From the NCBI GenBank assembly GCA_028281285.1, contig JANQKF010000033.1:248001-312000 (forward strand): a DNA stretch of 64,000 bases. The letters are read 5' to 3'. Below are positions 25,839 to 34,993 of this stretch, piece by piece (position 1 is the first letter of the stretch; every line of letters starts with the position of its first letter). Origin of the DNA: Cyclobacteriaceae bacterium (GTDB lineage: Bacteria > Bacteroidota > Bacteroidia > Cytophagales > Cyclobacteriaceae). A program made the position numbers and the translations under genes. The notes beneath the pieces were generated by a model, which ran no database searches, was not told where the DNA came from, and saw only the letters and a program-made list of their open reading frames with translations.

Positions 25839-26240
25839 TTATTCATTAGATTCAATGCTTCTCGAAAGTTGCTCTTTACAGAATTCCTGTGGAGTCATTG
25901 CTACTTTCTTTTTGAATAGTGTACTGAAGGAACCCAAGCTTTCAAAGCCAACAGCAAAGCAAGTTTCGGTCACGGACATTCCATTTTTCAAATGATTCTT
26001 TGCCATTTCTATTCGCTTGTCAGTGAGGTACTGTTTAGGAGTTTGTCCATAGTACCTTTTGAACAATCGTAATAGGTGATACTTGGACACATAACGAATT
26101 TGAGAAAGTAGGTCTAGATTTAAGTCCTGGTCGTAGTTGTTGTTGATATAATTTCGAATCCCAATTACCGTGTCCAACTGCCATTGGTTGCCAAAAGTGG
26201 TCTTGCTAAGTCTTTCTAATTGGGTTTCGTAGTAGTTCAC
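25839..26240 (-). CDS. Short AraC-type DNA-binding regulator
   Basis: A 133-residue protein that is almost only the AraC DNA-binding domain: LNLDLLSQIRYVSKYHLLRLFKR as HTH1 and MSVTETCFAVGFESLGSFSTLFKKKVAMTPQEF as HTH2. There is no sensor domain. The start is GTG at 26240, the only option that keeps both HTHs intact. It probably controls the VOC gene downstream, and maybe the DUF4440 gene 20 bases upstream of it. Confidence 0.83.
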   Translation of the reverse strand: MNYYETQLERLSKTTFGNQWQLDTVIGIRNYINNNYDQDLNLDLLSQIRYVSKYHLLRLFKRYYGQTPKQYLTDKRIEMAKNHLKNGMSVTETCFAVGFESLGSFSTLFKKKVAMTPQEFCKEQLSRSIESNE

Positions 26241-26260
26241 GGACTGAATTTAAGGAAGAT

Positions 26261-26767
26261 TTACTTCAGTGACTCCCATTCTTCCTTAGTGGCACTTGAT
26301 ATCTGGCTTTCCATTAGGGCCAGCCATTTCCCATCGCGCTTCACCCAGAGCATTTCAAAGTGGACATAACCATCACTCAATTGGTTGCCATCGTTATCTA
26401 CAGAAGTAAAATGAAAGATGCCAATTTCATGAGCGGTATTATGATTACCAATCCGTTGGGAGAAACGGAACTCGACATTATCCTGCCGTTCTCCGGATTT
26501 AGTTTTGGCAAAGCCTTCTTTCCATCCAGCCAGCGCATCTGCAATAGAAACCGATACTTTGTTTTGACGTGTGGCGAATACAACTACTGCATCTTCATGA
26601 TAAAGTGAGCCATAACCTTCAAAATCGCCTTCTGAAACAGTTTTGGACAGCTTATTCCAGTATTGATCAATTTCAGCCAAGCGCTGAGTGTCTTGATCAG
26701 ACTGTGCAAATGTGAGTAAAGAACCGGAAAAGAACAGAAGGGTAGAAAGAAGTAGGGCTTTGGTCAT
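26261..26767 (-). CDS. Secreted DUF4440/SnoaL-like protein
   Basis: A 168-residue protein with a Sec signal (ALLLSTLLFFSGSLLTFAQ), then an NTF2-like domain (DQYWNKLSKTVSEGDFEGYGSLYHEDAVVVF) ending in KRDGKWLALMESQISS. These are DUF4440-type proteins, of unknown role in the periplasm. The gene is first in a row with the AraC and VOC genes. Confidence 0.8.
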   Translation of the reverse strand: MTKALLLSTLLFFSGSLLTFAQSDQDTQRLAEIDQYWNKLSKTVSEGDFEGYGSLYHEDAVVVFATRQNKVSVSIADALAGWKEGFAKTKSGERQDNVEFRFSQRIGNHNTAHEIGIFHFTSVDNDGNQLSDGYVHFEMLWVKRDGKWLALMESQISSATKEEWESLK

Positions 26768-26931
26768 GACGATGATTTCAGTTGGTGGGTTAAAATAGTG
26801 TTTATTGATGAAATCCTGACAAGGAGGGGTATTGTTCTCAGTTTCAAAGACCAGGTAGAGGTAAGTGGATTATTGCTTGTTATGTTTAATGTTGAGATTC
26901 TGCCTTTATTTTTCGAATGAATCAATAATCT

Positions 26932-26939
26932 TTACTTTG
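26932..26939 (+). promoter_or_regulatory. Putative -7 promoter box
   Basis: TTACTTTG matches TAnnTTTG at seven of eight positions and lies 18 bases before the ATG at 26958. There is no good -33 element, so this is only a candidate. Confidence 0.35.
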
Positions 26940-26957
26940 ACTTCACAAGGACAGTTT

Positions 26958-28469
26958 ATGAGATCGCTACTTTTATTGTTGACATTTTTTAGTGTTCACG
27001 GGTTATTTGCCCAACAATTGGATTCCAAACAGCTGGAGGAACTGGCCTCCGAATTCACAAAGTCTTCTTTTCCCATTTACAGGGATTTGCTCTCAATACC
27101 CTCAGACGCCAATTATCCGGATGATATTTTACTGAATGTGCAATGGTGCGAGAAGACCTTCCAAAGTAGAAATTTCAAAACCACCAGGATTCAGACTCCA
27201 ACAGTACCTCTTCTACTGGCAGAACGAAGCGTAGCTTCTGCCGAAAAGACCGTCCTTATTTATCTCCAATTAGACGGTCAGCCTGTTGATAGCTCAAAAT
27301 GGTTCCAGGAAAGCCCTTGGATACCCGTATTGAAGCAGCAAGGTGAAAAAGGGGACTGGGAGCAGATCCCCTGGGAGAATATCGAAAACTATGAGGATGA
27401 TTGGAGGGTGTTTGCCCGTGCCGCTGCAGATGCCAAAGGACCAGTTGCTATGTTTCTGGCTGCGTTGGATGCGATTAAATCAATGAAAATTGAGCCCAAC
27501 TTCAATATGAAGGTGATTATGGATTTCGAGGAGGAATTGGGCTCCCCACGTCTTCCTCAAGCGGTAAAAGACAACTCAGAGTTGCTGAGTGCAGATATGT
27601 TGATCATTCTTGACGGACCGGTGCACATTACCAATAAACCGACATTGGTCTTTGGAGCACGGGGAATTGCACAATTACGGCTAATCACTTATGGTCCGAT
27701 AGTGCCGCAGCATAGTGGGCATTATGGCAATTATGCACCCAATCCGGCCTTACGATTATCAAAGTTGCTAGCATCCATGAAAGACGATGACGGAAGAGTT
27801 ACTATTCCCGGGTTTTATGATGGAATCGCTATTGATGAGGCCACAGAAAAGATACTCAGATCGGTTCCGGATGATGAAGATGTTATTAAGAATAGACTTA
27901 AAATAGCCCAAACTGATAAAGTGGGGCGCTACTATCAGGAGGCCATTCAATACCCATCACTCAACATTCTTGGCATGCAATCCGGATGGGTGATGGAGCA
28001 GACCAGGACCATTGTGCCTAACCAGGCCATAGCAGAAATGGATATCCGGCTGGTCCAGGACTCTGACCCGGAGCGATTGATTGGATTGGTTAAAAAACAT
28101 ATTGAAGACCAGGGCTACCATGTGATAAGTGAAGCACCTACGGATGAGGAACGAATGAAATATGATAAGATAGCGACATTTACCCATCAGGTATTCTACC
28201 AGTCCTTTCAAACCGATTTCAATACAGAAGTAGGGCAATGGCTTAATCGCGCCTATAATCGAGCGTTTGAAGTAAATCCGATTAGGATTAGAATGGGAGG
28301 GGGGTCCATCCCAATTTCACCTTTTGTCACTACGTTAGGCATTCCTGCTGTGCTTGTCACCACCGTGAATAGTGACAATAACCAACATAGTCCAAATGAA
28401 AACCTGAGATTAGGTAACTATCGTGAAGGCGTAAAAGCGATGATTGCATTTTTGACGGAGAAGCTCTGA
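26958..28469 (+). CDS. Secreted M20-family metallopeptidase
   Basis: A 503-residue peptidase with a Sec signal (MRSLLLLLTFFSVHGLFAQ). Zinc-site motifs of M20: LIYLQLDGQPVD (in place of the usual H-D), RAAADAKGPVAMFLAA, DFEEELGSPRLP and a C-terminal MGGGSIPISPF. The H-x-D ligand is not in its usual form: LQLDGQP has Gln where His is expected, but Asp is kept. It may be a dipeptidase. Its own promoter is likely. It converges with the serine hydrolase gene. Confidence 0.8.
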   Translation: MRSLLLLLTFFSVHGLFAQQLDSKQLEELASEFTKSSFPIYRDLLSIPSDANYPDDILLNVQWCEKTFQSRNFKTTRIQTPTVPLLLAERSVASAEKTVLIYLQLDGQPVDSSKWFQESPWIPVLKQQGEKGDWEQIPWENIENYEDDWRVFARAAADAKGPVAMFLAALDAIKSMKIEPNFNMKVIMDFEEELGSPRLPQAVKDNSELLSADMLIILDGPVHITNKPTLVFGARGIAQLRLITYGPIVPQHSGHYGNYAPNPALRLSKLLASMKDDDGRVTIPGFYDGIAIDEATEKILRSVPDDEDVIKNRLKIAQTDKVGRYYQEAIQYPSLNILGMQSGWVMEQTRTIVPNQAIAEMDIRLVQDSDPERLIGLVKKHIEDQGYHVISEAPTDEERMKYDKIATFTHQVFYQSFQTDFNTEVGQWLNRAYNRAFEVNPIRIRMGGGSIPISPFVTTLGIPAVLVTTVNSDNNQHSPNENLRLGNYREGVKAMIAFLTEKL

Positions 28470-28501
28470 TTAAGCTGCAAGCTATAAGGTTCAAGTTTCT
28501 A

Positions 28502-28515
28502 GCACGAGCTCGTGC
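28502..28515. repeat. 14-bp palindrome between convergent genes
   Basis: GCACGAGCTCGTGC is perfectly symmetric. It sits between the convergent M20 and serine hydrolase genes, flanked by near-matches (CTA...CAG). It may be a REP-type unit or a weak terminator. Confidence 0.55.
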
Positions 28516-28547
28516 CAGCAAGAGATTTTAACACCTTTTATAAATTA

Positions 28548-29585
28548 TTATGAGCTTTTTTGCCTTTTCAGAATTTTGATAATTCTATTATTTATAATTT
28601 CTGACAAGTTCCAATTGTACAGTTTAGGATCAGTTGTACTATAAAACTCAATAACAACAGCATCAAGGTCTTTGTCATAGTTTGCAAAACTCTGGTAGCC
28701 CGGAACCCATCCTCCATGTTCATACTCATAAATGGAAGCATATATTTCCTGTTCTCCCGGCTCAAACAATGATCCATCGTTCAATGCTCTCAGGAATGTA
28801 CCCACATCTTCTGCTGTGGCATGCATGCCATAATCATTTTCTTTTAAATCATGGGGATACCCTACATGATAGCCACTCATCACATCCTCTATATTTGCCT
28901 CAGTTAATGAACGGAAGGTGTTGTTAAGATTTAGCGGTATTAGAATTTCTTCCTGAATAAATTGAAAGTTGCCATAACCCAACTCATCATCCATTATCTT
29001 ATTGATTAACAGGTAATTCGTATTGCAATACTCATAGTCCTCGCCTGGTTCAAAGTTGGCAGGTTTGTCCAAAATCAATGCAAGACCTTCTTCATAGGTC
29101 CCTGTTGGAGCTGCCCAAAAATTCGGAGCGTCTGTAAAATTGGGAATGCCACTTCTATGCTGTATCATCAACCTCAAAGTAATTTTCTCCGCATTTTCGA
29201 TTCGTCCTACAAGTTCCGGTAAATAATCAGCGATGGTTTTATCAAGAGAAAGTCGTCCATTACTTACCAGTTTTGTAACAGCCACAGCATCATACAGCTT
29301 GCTAATGCTGGCAATTTTAAACAAGGCATCAGGTTTGGCAGGTATCTCGGCTTCCCGATCATGCCAACCGGCAGCATAATACTGAGGCGATTTACCGGCT
29401 TGGTCTACGTAAACAATCATTCCTTCGAATCCATGACCAACGGCTTGATCCAACTGTTCCTGAATCGTATCAGGCAGTGGAAGTATCCATGCTTTTACCA
29501 GCAACCATGGCACAAAGTACAACGAGCCTAGTGATGCAGCAATAAATACTATTTTGAATATTCGTTTTGTTTGTTTCTTAGTCAT
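28548..29585 (-). CDS. Serine beta-lactamase-like hydrolase (membrane-anchored)
   Basis: A 345-residue protein with an N-terminal hydrophobic anchor (IVFIAASLGSLYFVPWLL). The class-C beta-lactamase/DD-peptidase fold is shown by SISKL (SxxK), YCNTNYL (YxN) and HGGWVPGYQSF (HGG). These mean a Ser-acyl-enzyme hydrolase acting in the periplasm; the substrate is unknown. It resembles the truncated homolog at 49562-50617, so two paralogs are in this window. Confidence 0.85.
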   Translation of the reverse strand: MTKKQTKRIFKIVFIAASLGSLYFVPWLLVKAWILPLPDTIQEQLDQAVGHGFEGMIVYVDQAGKSPQYYAAGWHDREAEIPAKPDALFKIASISKLYDAVAVTKLVSNGRLSLDKTIADYLPELVGRIENAEKITLRLMIQHRSGIPNFTDAPNFWAAPTGTYEEGLALILDKPANFEPGEDYEYCNTNYLLINKIMDDELGYGNFQFIQEEILIPLNLNNTFRSLTEANIEDVMSGYHVGYPHDLKENDYGMHATAEDVGTFLRALNDGSLFEPGEQEIYASIYEYEHGGWVPGYQSFANYDKDLDAVVIEFYSTTDPKLYNWNLSEIINNRIIKILKRQKSS

Positions 29586-29787
29586 AATTCAGGAGGCTTA
29601 CTCTAACTTAATGGAGCCTATGTCCAGTAATCTGAAGTGCTGGATTGAATATAGGAATATATGATCGATGAATTACCGTTTCCTTAATATTCGGCTATGC
29701 AGGGTGTTTTAGTTTCCACTCATCACACCTTGATAATCTAATTCCCCAAAAAGAAATAATTTCATACCCATCAAAACCAATGCCCAT

Positions 29788-32151
29788 ATGCACCTTCGAA
29801 AAACACTCAGATTTTCTTTATGCCTTGTTTTAACTTTCATCGTACTCACATCCTGCAATCAAGGTAACCATCCATCCACTATCACTGCTGATGATTATAA
29901 AAATGCCGCTCGCTTTATGGATCGTGATTGGTTTAATCTAGTGGAGAACCAGATTGGAGGAACGCATTGGACGGGTAATGAGTACCTGATCTACGACAAG
30001 CAAACCAAAGCCGGAAAGCAATTTGTTTTGGTCGATGTGGCTAAAAAGGAGAAAAGGGAGGCCTTTGATACTGATAAACTGGCGAAAGCACTCAATGATA
30101 AACTTGAGACAGAATTTGAAGCCTCAGCTTTGCCACTCAGAGACATCGCTTATCATGCTGGTGATAAAAAAATATCCTTCAAAATTGGAAACACTACCTA
30201 CCATTGCAGCTTATCAGATTATAGTGTGGAGGAAGAAAATTCACGGTTGAGGGTCAAAACACGGAACGAGCATGTATCGCCCAATGGTAAACTGGCTGCT
30301 TATATCAAGGATTATAACCTATGGGTAAGGAATTTGGAAACGAATAAGTCTACCCAACTCACCTTTGATGGTAAAAAAGACTATGGTTATGCTACTGATA
30401 ATGCCGGCTGGACAAGGTCTGATCGTGCCGTTTTGCGCTGGTCTCCTAATTCTGATAAGATTGCCACATTTCAGCAAGATGCCAGGGGTGTTGGGGAAAT
30501 GTACTTGACCTCTACTAATGTGGGACACCCAACATTGGAAGCCTGGAAATATCCACTGCCTGGTGACCAAACTATTTTTACCATTGAGCGCGTCATCATT
30601 CACCTCAATAGGCAACCCAAAGTGGTTCGTTTGAAAAGGGGTAAGGAGTATCAACGCGGCACCACCACAGACCATATTACTAATCGTTCAGGAGTGTTGT
30701 TAGATGCACAATGGAGCGCAGACGGTTCACAATTTGCCTTTGTGACTGGATCTCGCGATCATAAAACGGCTGATTTACAAGTTGCCAATGCCAATACGGG
30801 ATCGGTTCGTTCGGTGTACAAGGAAACGGTTGATACCTATTATGAATCTGCCAACAATGCTGCCCAGGGATCACCTGATGGACCGCTGTATTGGAGTGTT
30901 TTGTTCGATAGCGATGAATTTATCTGGTTTTCTGAAAAAACGAATTGGAGGCATTTGTATCTGCATCACCTAGGTTCGGGAAATGTAAAAAATCCCATCA
31001 CTGAAGGTGAATGGGCCACGCAGCAGATTATGCATATTGATCGTGAGAATCGTGAAATCTACTTTACGGTAGGAGGGAAAGACGAAGGCAATCCCTATTA
31101 CCACTACCTATACAAGGCCAATTTTGATGGCAATAATCTTAAAAATTTAACCCCCGAGAAGGGGGCACATAGCTTTGGCTTTTCTCCGGACAAAAAATTC
31201 ATCGTAGATACCTATTCCACAGTGGATACTCCTCCGGTTTCTGTATTGCGTGATACGGACGGAAACATCGTACTTGAACTGGAACAAGGCAATATTGACG
31301 CTCTAAAAGAAGAAGGCTGGCAGGCGCCAAAAGAGTTTACGGTGAAGGCCAGGGATAATGAAACCGATCTATATGGTGTGATTATTCTGCCCACGCATTA
31401 TGATGAGAACAAGTCCTATCCTGTGCTCAACTATCTGTATCCTGGACCACAGTCCGGGAGTGTTGGTCGTTATGGATTTAGGGCCGTATGGCGAGATTTT
31501 CAGGCGGTGGCAGAGCTTGGATTTGTTGTGGTTGCCGTAGATGCCATGGGAACTCCAGGAAGATCCAAGGCCTTTCATGATTTTTACTATGGCAATATGG
31601 GGGATAACGGGGTACCCGACAATATTGCAGCTATCAAACAATTGGCTGAAAAATACAAGGGAATGGATTTGGACAGAGTGGGCATTTGGGGGCATTCCGG
31701 AGGTGGCTTTGCTTCTACAAGGGGGATTCTTGCCTATCCCGATTTTTATAAAGTAGCGGTATCCTCTTCTGGGAATCATGAAAATAGAAATTATGAAGCC
31801 GATTGGGCCGAAAAATGGCAAGGGCTCCTTGTCGAAAACAAGATTGAAGGTCAGGAAGTTGGTACTACCAATTATGATAATCAAGCCAATCTTTTACTGG
31901 CTGAAAACCTAAAAGGAAAACTACTGATCGCCCATGGTTCTATGGATAGCAATGTGCCTCCCTCCAATACCATGTTGATGGTCGAGGCATTGATAAAGGC
32001 GAATAAGGACTTTGACCTGTTGATATTTCCCAACAAGCGCCATGGTTATGGTGATATGAGCCCCTATTTCACCAGAAAACGGTGGGATTATTGGGTGAAG
32101 CATTTGTTGAATACTGAACCACCCAAGGAGGTTTCATTGGAGGATTTCTAA
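29788..32151 (+). CDS. Dipeptidyl peptidase IV-type S9 serine peptidase, lipoprotein
   Basis: A 787-residue exoprotease. The N-terminus has a lipoprotein signal (LVLTFIVLTSC). The middle ~450 residues form the eight-bladed beta-propeller of the S9B family (VRNLETNKSTQLTFDG, YGYATDNAGW). The C-terminal alpha/beta hydrolase has the nucleophile GIWGHSGGGFAS, Asp in HGSMDSNVPP and His in NKRHGYGD. DPP-IV-type enzymes remove X-Pro dipeptides from peptides at the cell surface. The family length is ~750-850, so this is full-length. Its own promoter is likely. Confidence 0.92.
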   Translation: MHLRKTLRFSLCLVLTFIVLTSCNQGNHPSTITADDYKNAARFMDRDWFNLVENQIGGTHWTGNEYLIYDKQTKAGKQFVLVDVAKKEKREAFDTDKLAKALNDKLETEFEASALPLRDIAYHAGDKKISFKIGNTTYHCSLSDYSVEEENSRLRVKTRNEHVSPNGKLAAYIKDYNLWVRNLETNKSTQLTFDGKKDYGYATDNAGWTRSDRAVLRWSPNSDKIATFQQDARGVGEMYLTSTNVGHPTLEAWKYPLPGDQTIFTIERVIIHLNRQPKVVRLKRGKEYQRGTTTDHITNRSGVLLDAQWSADGSQFAFVTGSRDHKTADLQVANANTGSVRSVYKETVDTYYESANNAAQGSPDGPLYWSVLFDSDEFIWFSEKTNWRHLYLHHLGSGNVKNPITEGEWATQQIMHIDRENREIYFTVGGKDEGNPYYHYLYKANFDGNNLKNLTPEKGAHSFGFSPDKKFIVDTYSTVDTPPVSVLRDTDGNIVLELEQGNIDALKEEGWQAPKEFTVKARDNETDLYGVIILPTHYDENKSYPVLNYLYPGPQSGSVGRYGFRAVWRDFQAVAELGFVVVAVDAMGTPGRSKAFHDFYYGNMGDNGVPDNIAAIKQLAEKYKGMDLDRVGIWGHSGGGFASTRGILAYPDFYKVAVSSSGNHENRNYEADWAEKWQGLLVENKIEGQEVGTTNYDNQANLLLAENLKGKLLIAHGSMDSNVPPSNTMLMVEALIKANKDFDLLIFPNKRHGYGDMSPYFTRKRWDYWVKHLLNTEPPKEVSLEDF

Positions 32152-32175
32152 CCTCTATCGGTCCCTGCCTTCCAG

Positions 32176-32311
32176 CCTTCGTTGGTCTTCTTGATCAACA
32201 AACAATCGAACGCGAATTGCTGGCGAAGGGGAGGAATAGTGGTGAAGTGTGTTTCAGTATGATCATTTGATGAGTGAAAGTGGTACGCGTTGCAAACGCA
32301 CACTAGAGGAG
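32176..32311. repeat. REP-like intergenic repeat region A
   Basis: Within the 295-base gap after the DPP-IV gene (32152-32446), 32176-32205 contains a hairpin (GTTGGTC, TTCTT, GATCAAC) and 32283-32311 a near-palindrome starting GTACGCGTTGCAAACG. The latter matches 33396-33424 at 24 of 29 positions. No ORF is visible in the gap. Confidence 0.5.
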
Positions 32312-32446
32312 AAATGAGAATGAGGCCTGCTTTGAATTGCGTTGAAATGCACCTTTAGTGAGGACAGGAATTAGATCTTGATTTCTGTGATTTTAGGGTT
32401 AATTTAAATTCCGATCATCTTTTAGTACCACATAACTTTCTATGCT

Positions 32447-33304
32447 ATGACTGAACCTTTGCGACATGAACCAGGCAAACCACTTGCTCGAAGAGGAGTT
32501 TTAAAAAGCTTAGGTATGGGTGCTTTGGGCACACTCCTGTTCGGGTTCAAAGCGGAGTCGACTCATACGGTTCATACAAACTCTGCTCAAGCATCAGGTG
32601 CTAAGGCTTTGAGTAATACTCGTGTGTATCAGGTAGGGGATACCAAAGTGGAGGCGGTTGTCTACGAGAAAGGTACAGGGCTGACTTACTTTAATATGCA
32701 CGATAACGAAAATACTTCTGCTGAGGCTGCGAAGGCATTTATCGACAAGGTGGGAGGTCGCCTTATTGAGCTTAAGCACTCGGGAGATAGAAATCTTACT
32801 TTTGGGATTGATGGTTCAAAATATGAAATGGATCCGAATAGAATGTTTACGGATGCGGGTGTGAAATTGAAACTTGTCCCTTATGATGAAAAAGCGGGCT
32901 CTGCCGTCAGAAAGTTTGCGAAGCAGCTTGTGGTAGATTTTGGTTTAGATTCTCCAAAAGGCGGCATAATGGTAGCGGTTCATAATAATACGAATGATCG
33001 TTATTCAGCAAGCTCTTATCTGCCTGGAGGCAGTGAAGCCAAAGAAGCTGCTGATGTTTACATTAACCCATCAGTCGACCCGGACGATTTCTTTTTTGTT
33101 ACCGGCCGCAAAATGTTTGAGTCCCTTAAGCAAAGTGGCTTTAATGTAGTGCTCCAGGATAATTCGGCCATGACCGATGATGGCTCACTTTCTGTTTACT
33201 GTGCCCAAAAAGCGGTGCCTTATGTCAATATCGAAGCACAACACGGACATAAAGAAGTTCAGATAAAGATGTTTGAAGCCTTGCACAAAATAGTGAAGGG
33301 TTAA
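32447..33304 (+). CDS. Tat-exported putative zinc-dependent hydrolase
   Basis: A 285-residue protein with a twin-arginine signal (ARRGVLKSLGMGALGTLLFG). The mature part carries YFNMHDNENTSAEAA (HxxE), SGDRNLTF, KYEMDPNRMFTDAG, VAVHNNTNDRY and a C-terminal IEAQHGHKEVQ. H..E plus a later His in this setting resembles the M14/AstE-like zinc hydrolase fold; I cannot name the enzyme. The gene is between two REP-like regions, and has no clear operon partner. Confidence 0.6.
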   Translation: MTEPLRHEPGKPLARRGVLKSLGMGALGTLLFGFKAESTHTVHTNSAQASGAKALSNTRVYQVGDTKVEAVVYEKGTGLTYFNMHDNENTSAEAAKAFIDKVGGRLIELKHSGDRNLTFGIDGSKYEMDPNRMFTDAGVKLKLVPYDEKAGSAVRKFAKQLVVDFGLDSPKGGIMVAVHNNTNDRYSASSYLPGGSEAKEAADVYINPSVDPDDFFFVTGRKMFESLKQSGFNVVLQDNSAMTDDGSLSVYCAQKAVPYVNIEAQHGHKEVQIKMFEALHKIVKG

Positions 33305-33328
33305 ATTGTAATCTTAAGCCGATTCCAT

Positions 33329-33424
33329 TCTGGTCTTTGTTGGTCGCTGCTTGTCGGTTTAATTGCAATAGGCAGGAGTTAGTAAAGACAGAAAAGTACG
33401 CGTTTCAAACGTGCACTAATGGAG
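33329..33424. repeat. REP-like intergenic repeat region B
   Basis: Contains 33329-33356, matching 34758-34785 at 24 of 28 positions, and 33396-33424, matching 32283-32311 at 24 of 29. The second block is an imperfect palindrome (arms GTACGCGTTT and AAACGTGCAC). It lies in the gap between convergent genes at 33305-33432. Confidence 0.55.
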
Positions 33425-33432
33425 CAGTAGAT

Positions 33433-34746
33433 TTATTTTTGTTTGCCGTTTTCGTAATCTATCAAATAGAGTTTAACTCCCCTTTCATATAGTTTTCTTA
33501 CTACCTCATCATAGTTCAAATTCAAAGGATGATTTCTATCGATACTTGCTTCCCTAAAGGCAAGTATTTCCAATGAACTGAGGTTCAAGATAGCTTCAGG
33601 TAAAATGGAAATGTAGGAGTCGGTGAAATTGATAGACGCCACCTTGTTCAACTTCAAAAGTTGTGGTGGGAACTCTGTTATAAATGTGTTGTCAAATCTA
33701 ATATGTTCGAGGTCAGACAAACCGCCAAAGGATTTGGGAAGTTCAAACAGTTTGTTGTAATGAACGTACACTTCGGAAAAGTTCATGCTGCCAATTCCTT
33801 CTGGCAGATATTGCAGTTCGTTATTGTTCAAAAATAAACTTGTCAAATTCTTTAGCTCCGTAAATTCTTCCGGTAAGCTTCTCAATTTATTCTGTTGTAA
33901 TGTCAACATAAAAAGCTGCTGACACTGAGAAATTTCAGCAGGCAGCTCTTCAATCTGACTGTTGTGTAGATACAATTGTTCCAATCGGGTCAGTTTACCG
34001 ATTTCCCCGGAGATGTACCGGACCTTGTTTTGAGATAAATCGAGGATTTTCAATCGTTTAAGAAACGAAATGTTGTCAGGGATTTGCTGAATATTGGAAG
34101 TGTACGCAATCAGGGTATTAAGTGATCTAAGCCTCTTAGCTGAACGGAAGTTATCACCGAAGTTGACGAGATTATTCCCCCGGATATCCAAACTTTCTAG
34201 TTTGCGGTGTTTCCTAAGTCCTTTCGGAAGACTCATGAATTCATTATATCCCAGGTGTAAATTCTCGATCCTCTTGATCTTTTTCACCCATAAGGGTAGT
34301 TCGTTCAATTCGTTTTTGGACAGGTCTAACGTTTTAATCTGTTTCAGTCTTGGTAGCTCAAATTCGACATTGTGAAGGCCGTTGTCGGAAAGGTTTAAGA
34401 CTTGGAGGTTAGATAGTTTCCTCAGTTGCTTTGGAAGCCTTGTTATTCTATTGTTTGATAGATTCAGAGTGTTCAGGTTACGGTATTTCAGTATGAAATC
34501 AGGAAAGGTTGTCAGACCCAGGTTACTCAAGTCCATCTCCTTTATGGCTAGCGGGTCTGGATTCTTCTCATATACCTTGATTAAAGAGGCAGTTTTTTGT
34601 TCGAGGCTTAGTGTAGAATGAGATTCGAGAAAGCTTCTTGCCGAATCCAATCCAAAAGTCTTCAAAATCAATTCGGATTGGTCCTGGGCAAAGACAGCAG
34701 AGGATGTCAACAATCCTAATAGAAGTGCTAGGCAAGTGGTTTTCAT
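33433..34746 (-). CDS. Secreted leucine-rich-repeat protein
   Basis: About 437 residues with a Sec signal (MKTTCLALLLGLLTSSAVFAQ) and then a long array of about 15 LRRs of the bacterial LPxx type: for example LNLSNNRITRLPKQLRKLSNL and LYLHNSQIEELPAEISQC. Such proteins are in the cell envelope or secreted, and bind proteins. Start at 34746 by the signal peptide. A REP-like repeat begins 12 bases upstream. No GPI-like or T9SS C-terminal domain is evident. Single gene. Confidence 0.82.
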   Translation of the reverse strand: MKTTCLALLLGLLTSSAVFAQDQSELILKTFGLDSARSFLESHSTLSLEQKTASLIKVYEKNPDPLAIKEMDLSNLGLTTFPDFILKYRNLNTLNLSNNRITRLPKQLRKLSNLQVLNLSDNGLHNVEFELPRLKQIKTLDLSKNELNELPLWVKKIKRIENLHLGYNEFMSLPKGLRKHRKLESLDIRGNNLVNFGDNFRSAKRLRSLNTLIAYTSNIQQIPDNISFLKRLKILDLSQNKVRYISGEIGKLTRLEQLYLHNSQIEELPAEISQCQQLFMLTLQQNKLRSLPEEFTELKNLTSLFLNNNELQYLPEGIGSMNFSEVYVHYNKLFELPKSFGGLSDLEHIRFDNTFITEFPPQLLKLNKVASINFTDSYISILPEAILNLSSLEILAFREASIDRNHPLNLNYDEVVRKLYERGVKLYLIDYENGKQK

Positions 34747-34757
34747 TCTTTGTGGTT

Positions 34758-34790
34758 TCTGGCCTTTGTTCGTCCCTGCTTGACGAACAA
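34758..34790. repeat. REP-like hairpin C
   Basis: A 9-bp perfect stem TTGTTCGTC (34766-34774) and GACGAACAA (34782-34790) with a 7-base CCTGCTT loop, and the 28-base unit beginning at 34758 matches 33329-33356 at 24 of 28 positions. It is 12 bases before the leucine-rich-repeat gene start. Confidence 0.6.
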
Positions 34791-34993
34791 TCTTCAAGAT
34801 GCGAATTAAGATGCGATTTGTTGGTAAATAACCCAACAAAAGCAAGATTATCGGTATGACAGTTAAGGAGATTTCTCACATTCATTCGAAATGACGGAAG
34901 AAAAAAGCCATCTCGATTGGAGCAGGTCTTCTTTGGCTCAAGGTGCCTGTCCGTCTATTATCGATTTTAGCCACAAGGCCAAATAAGGGTATT

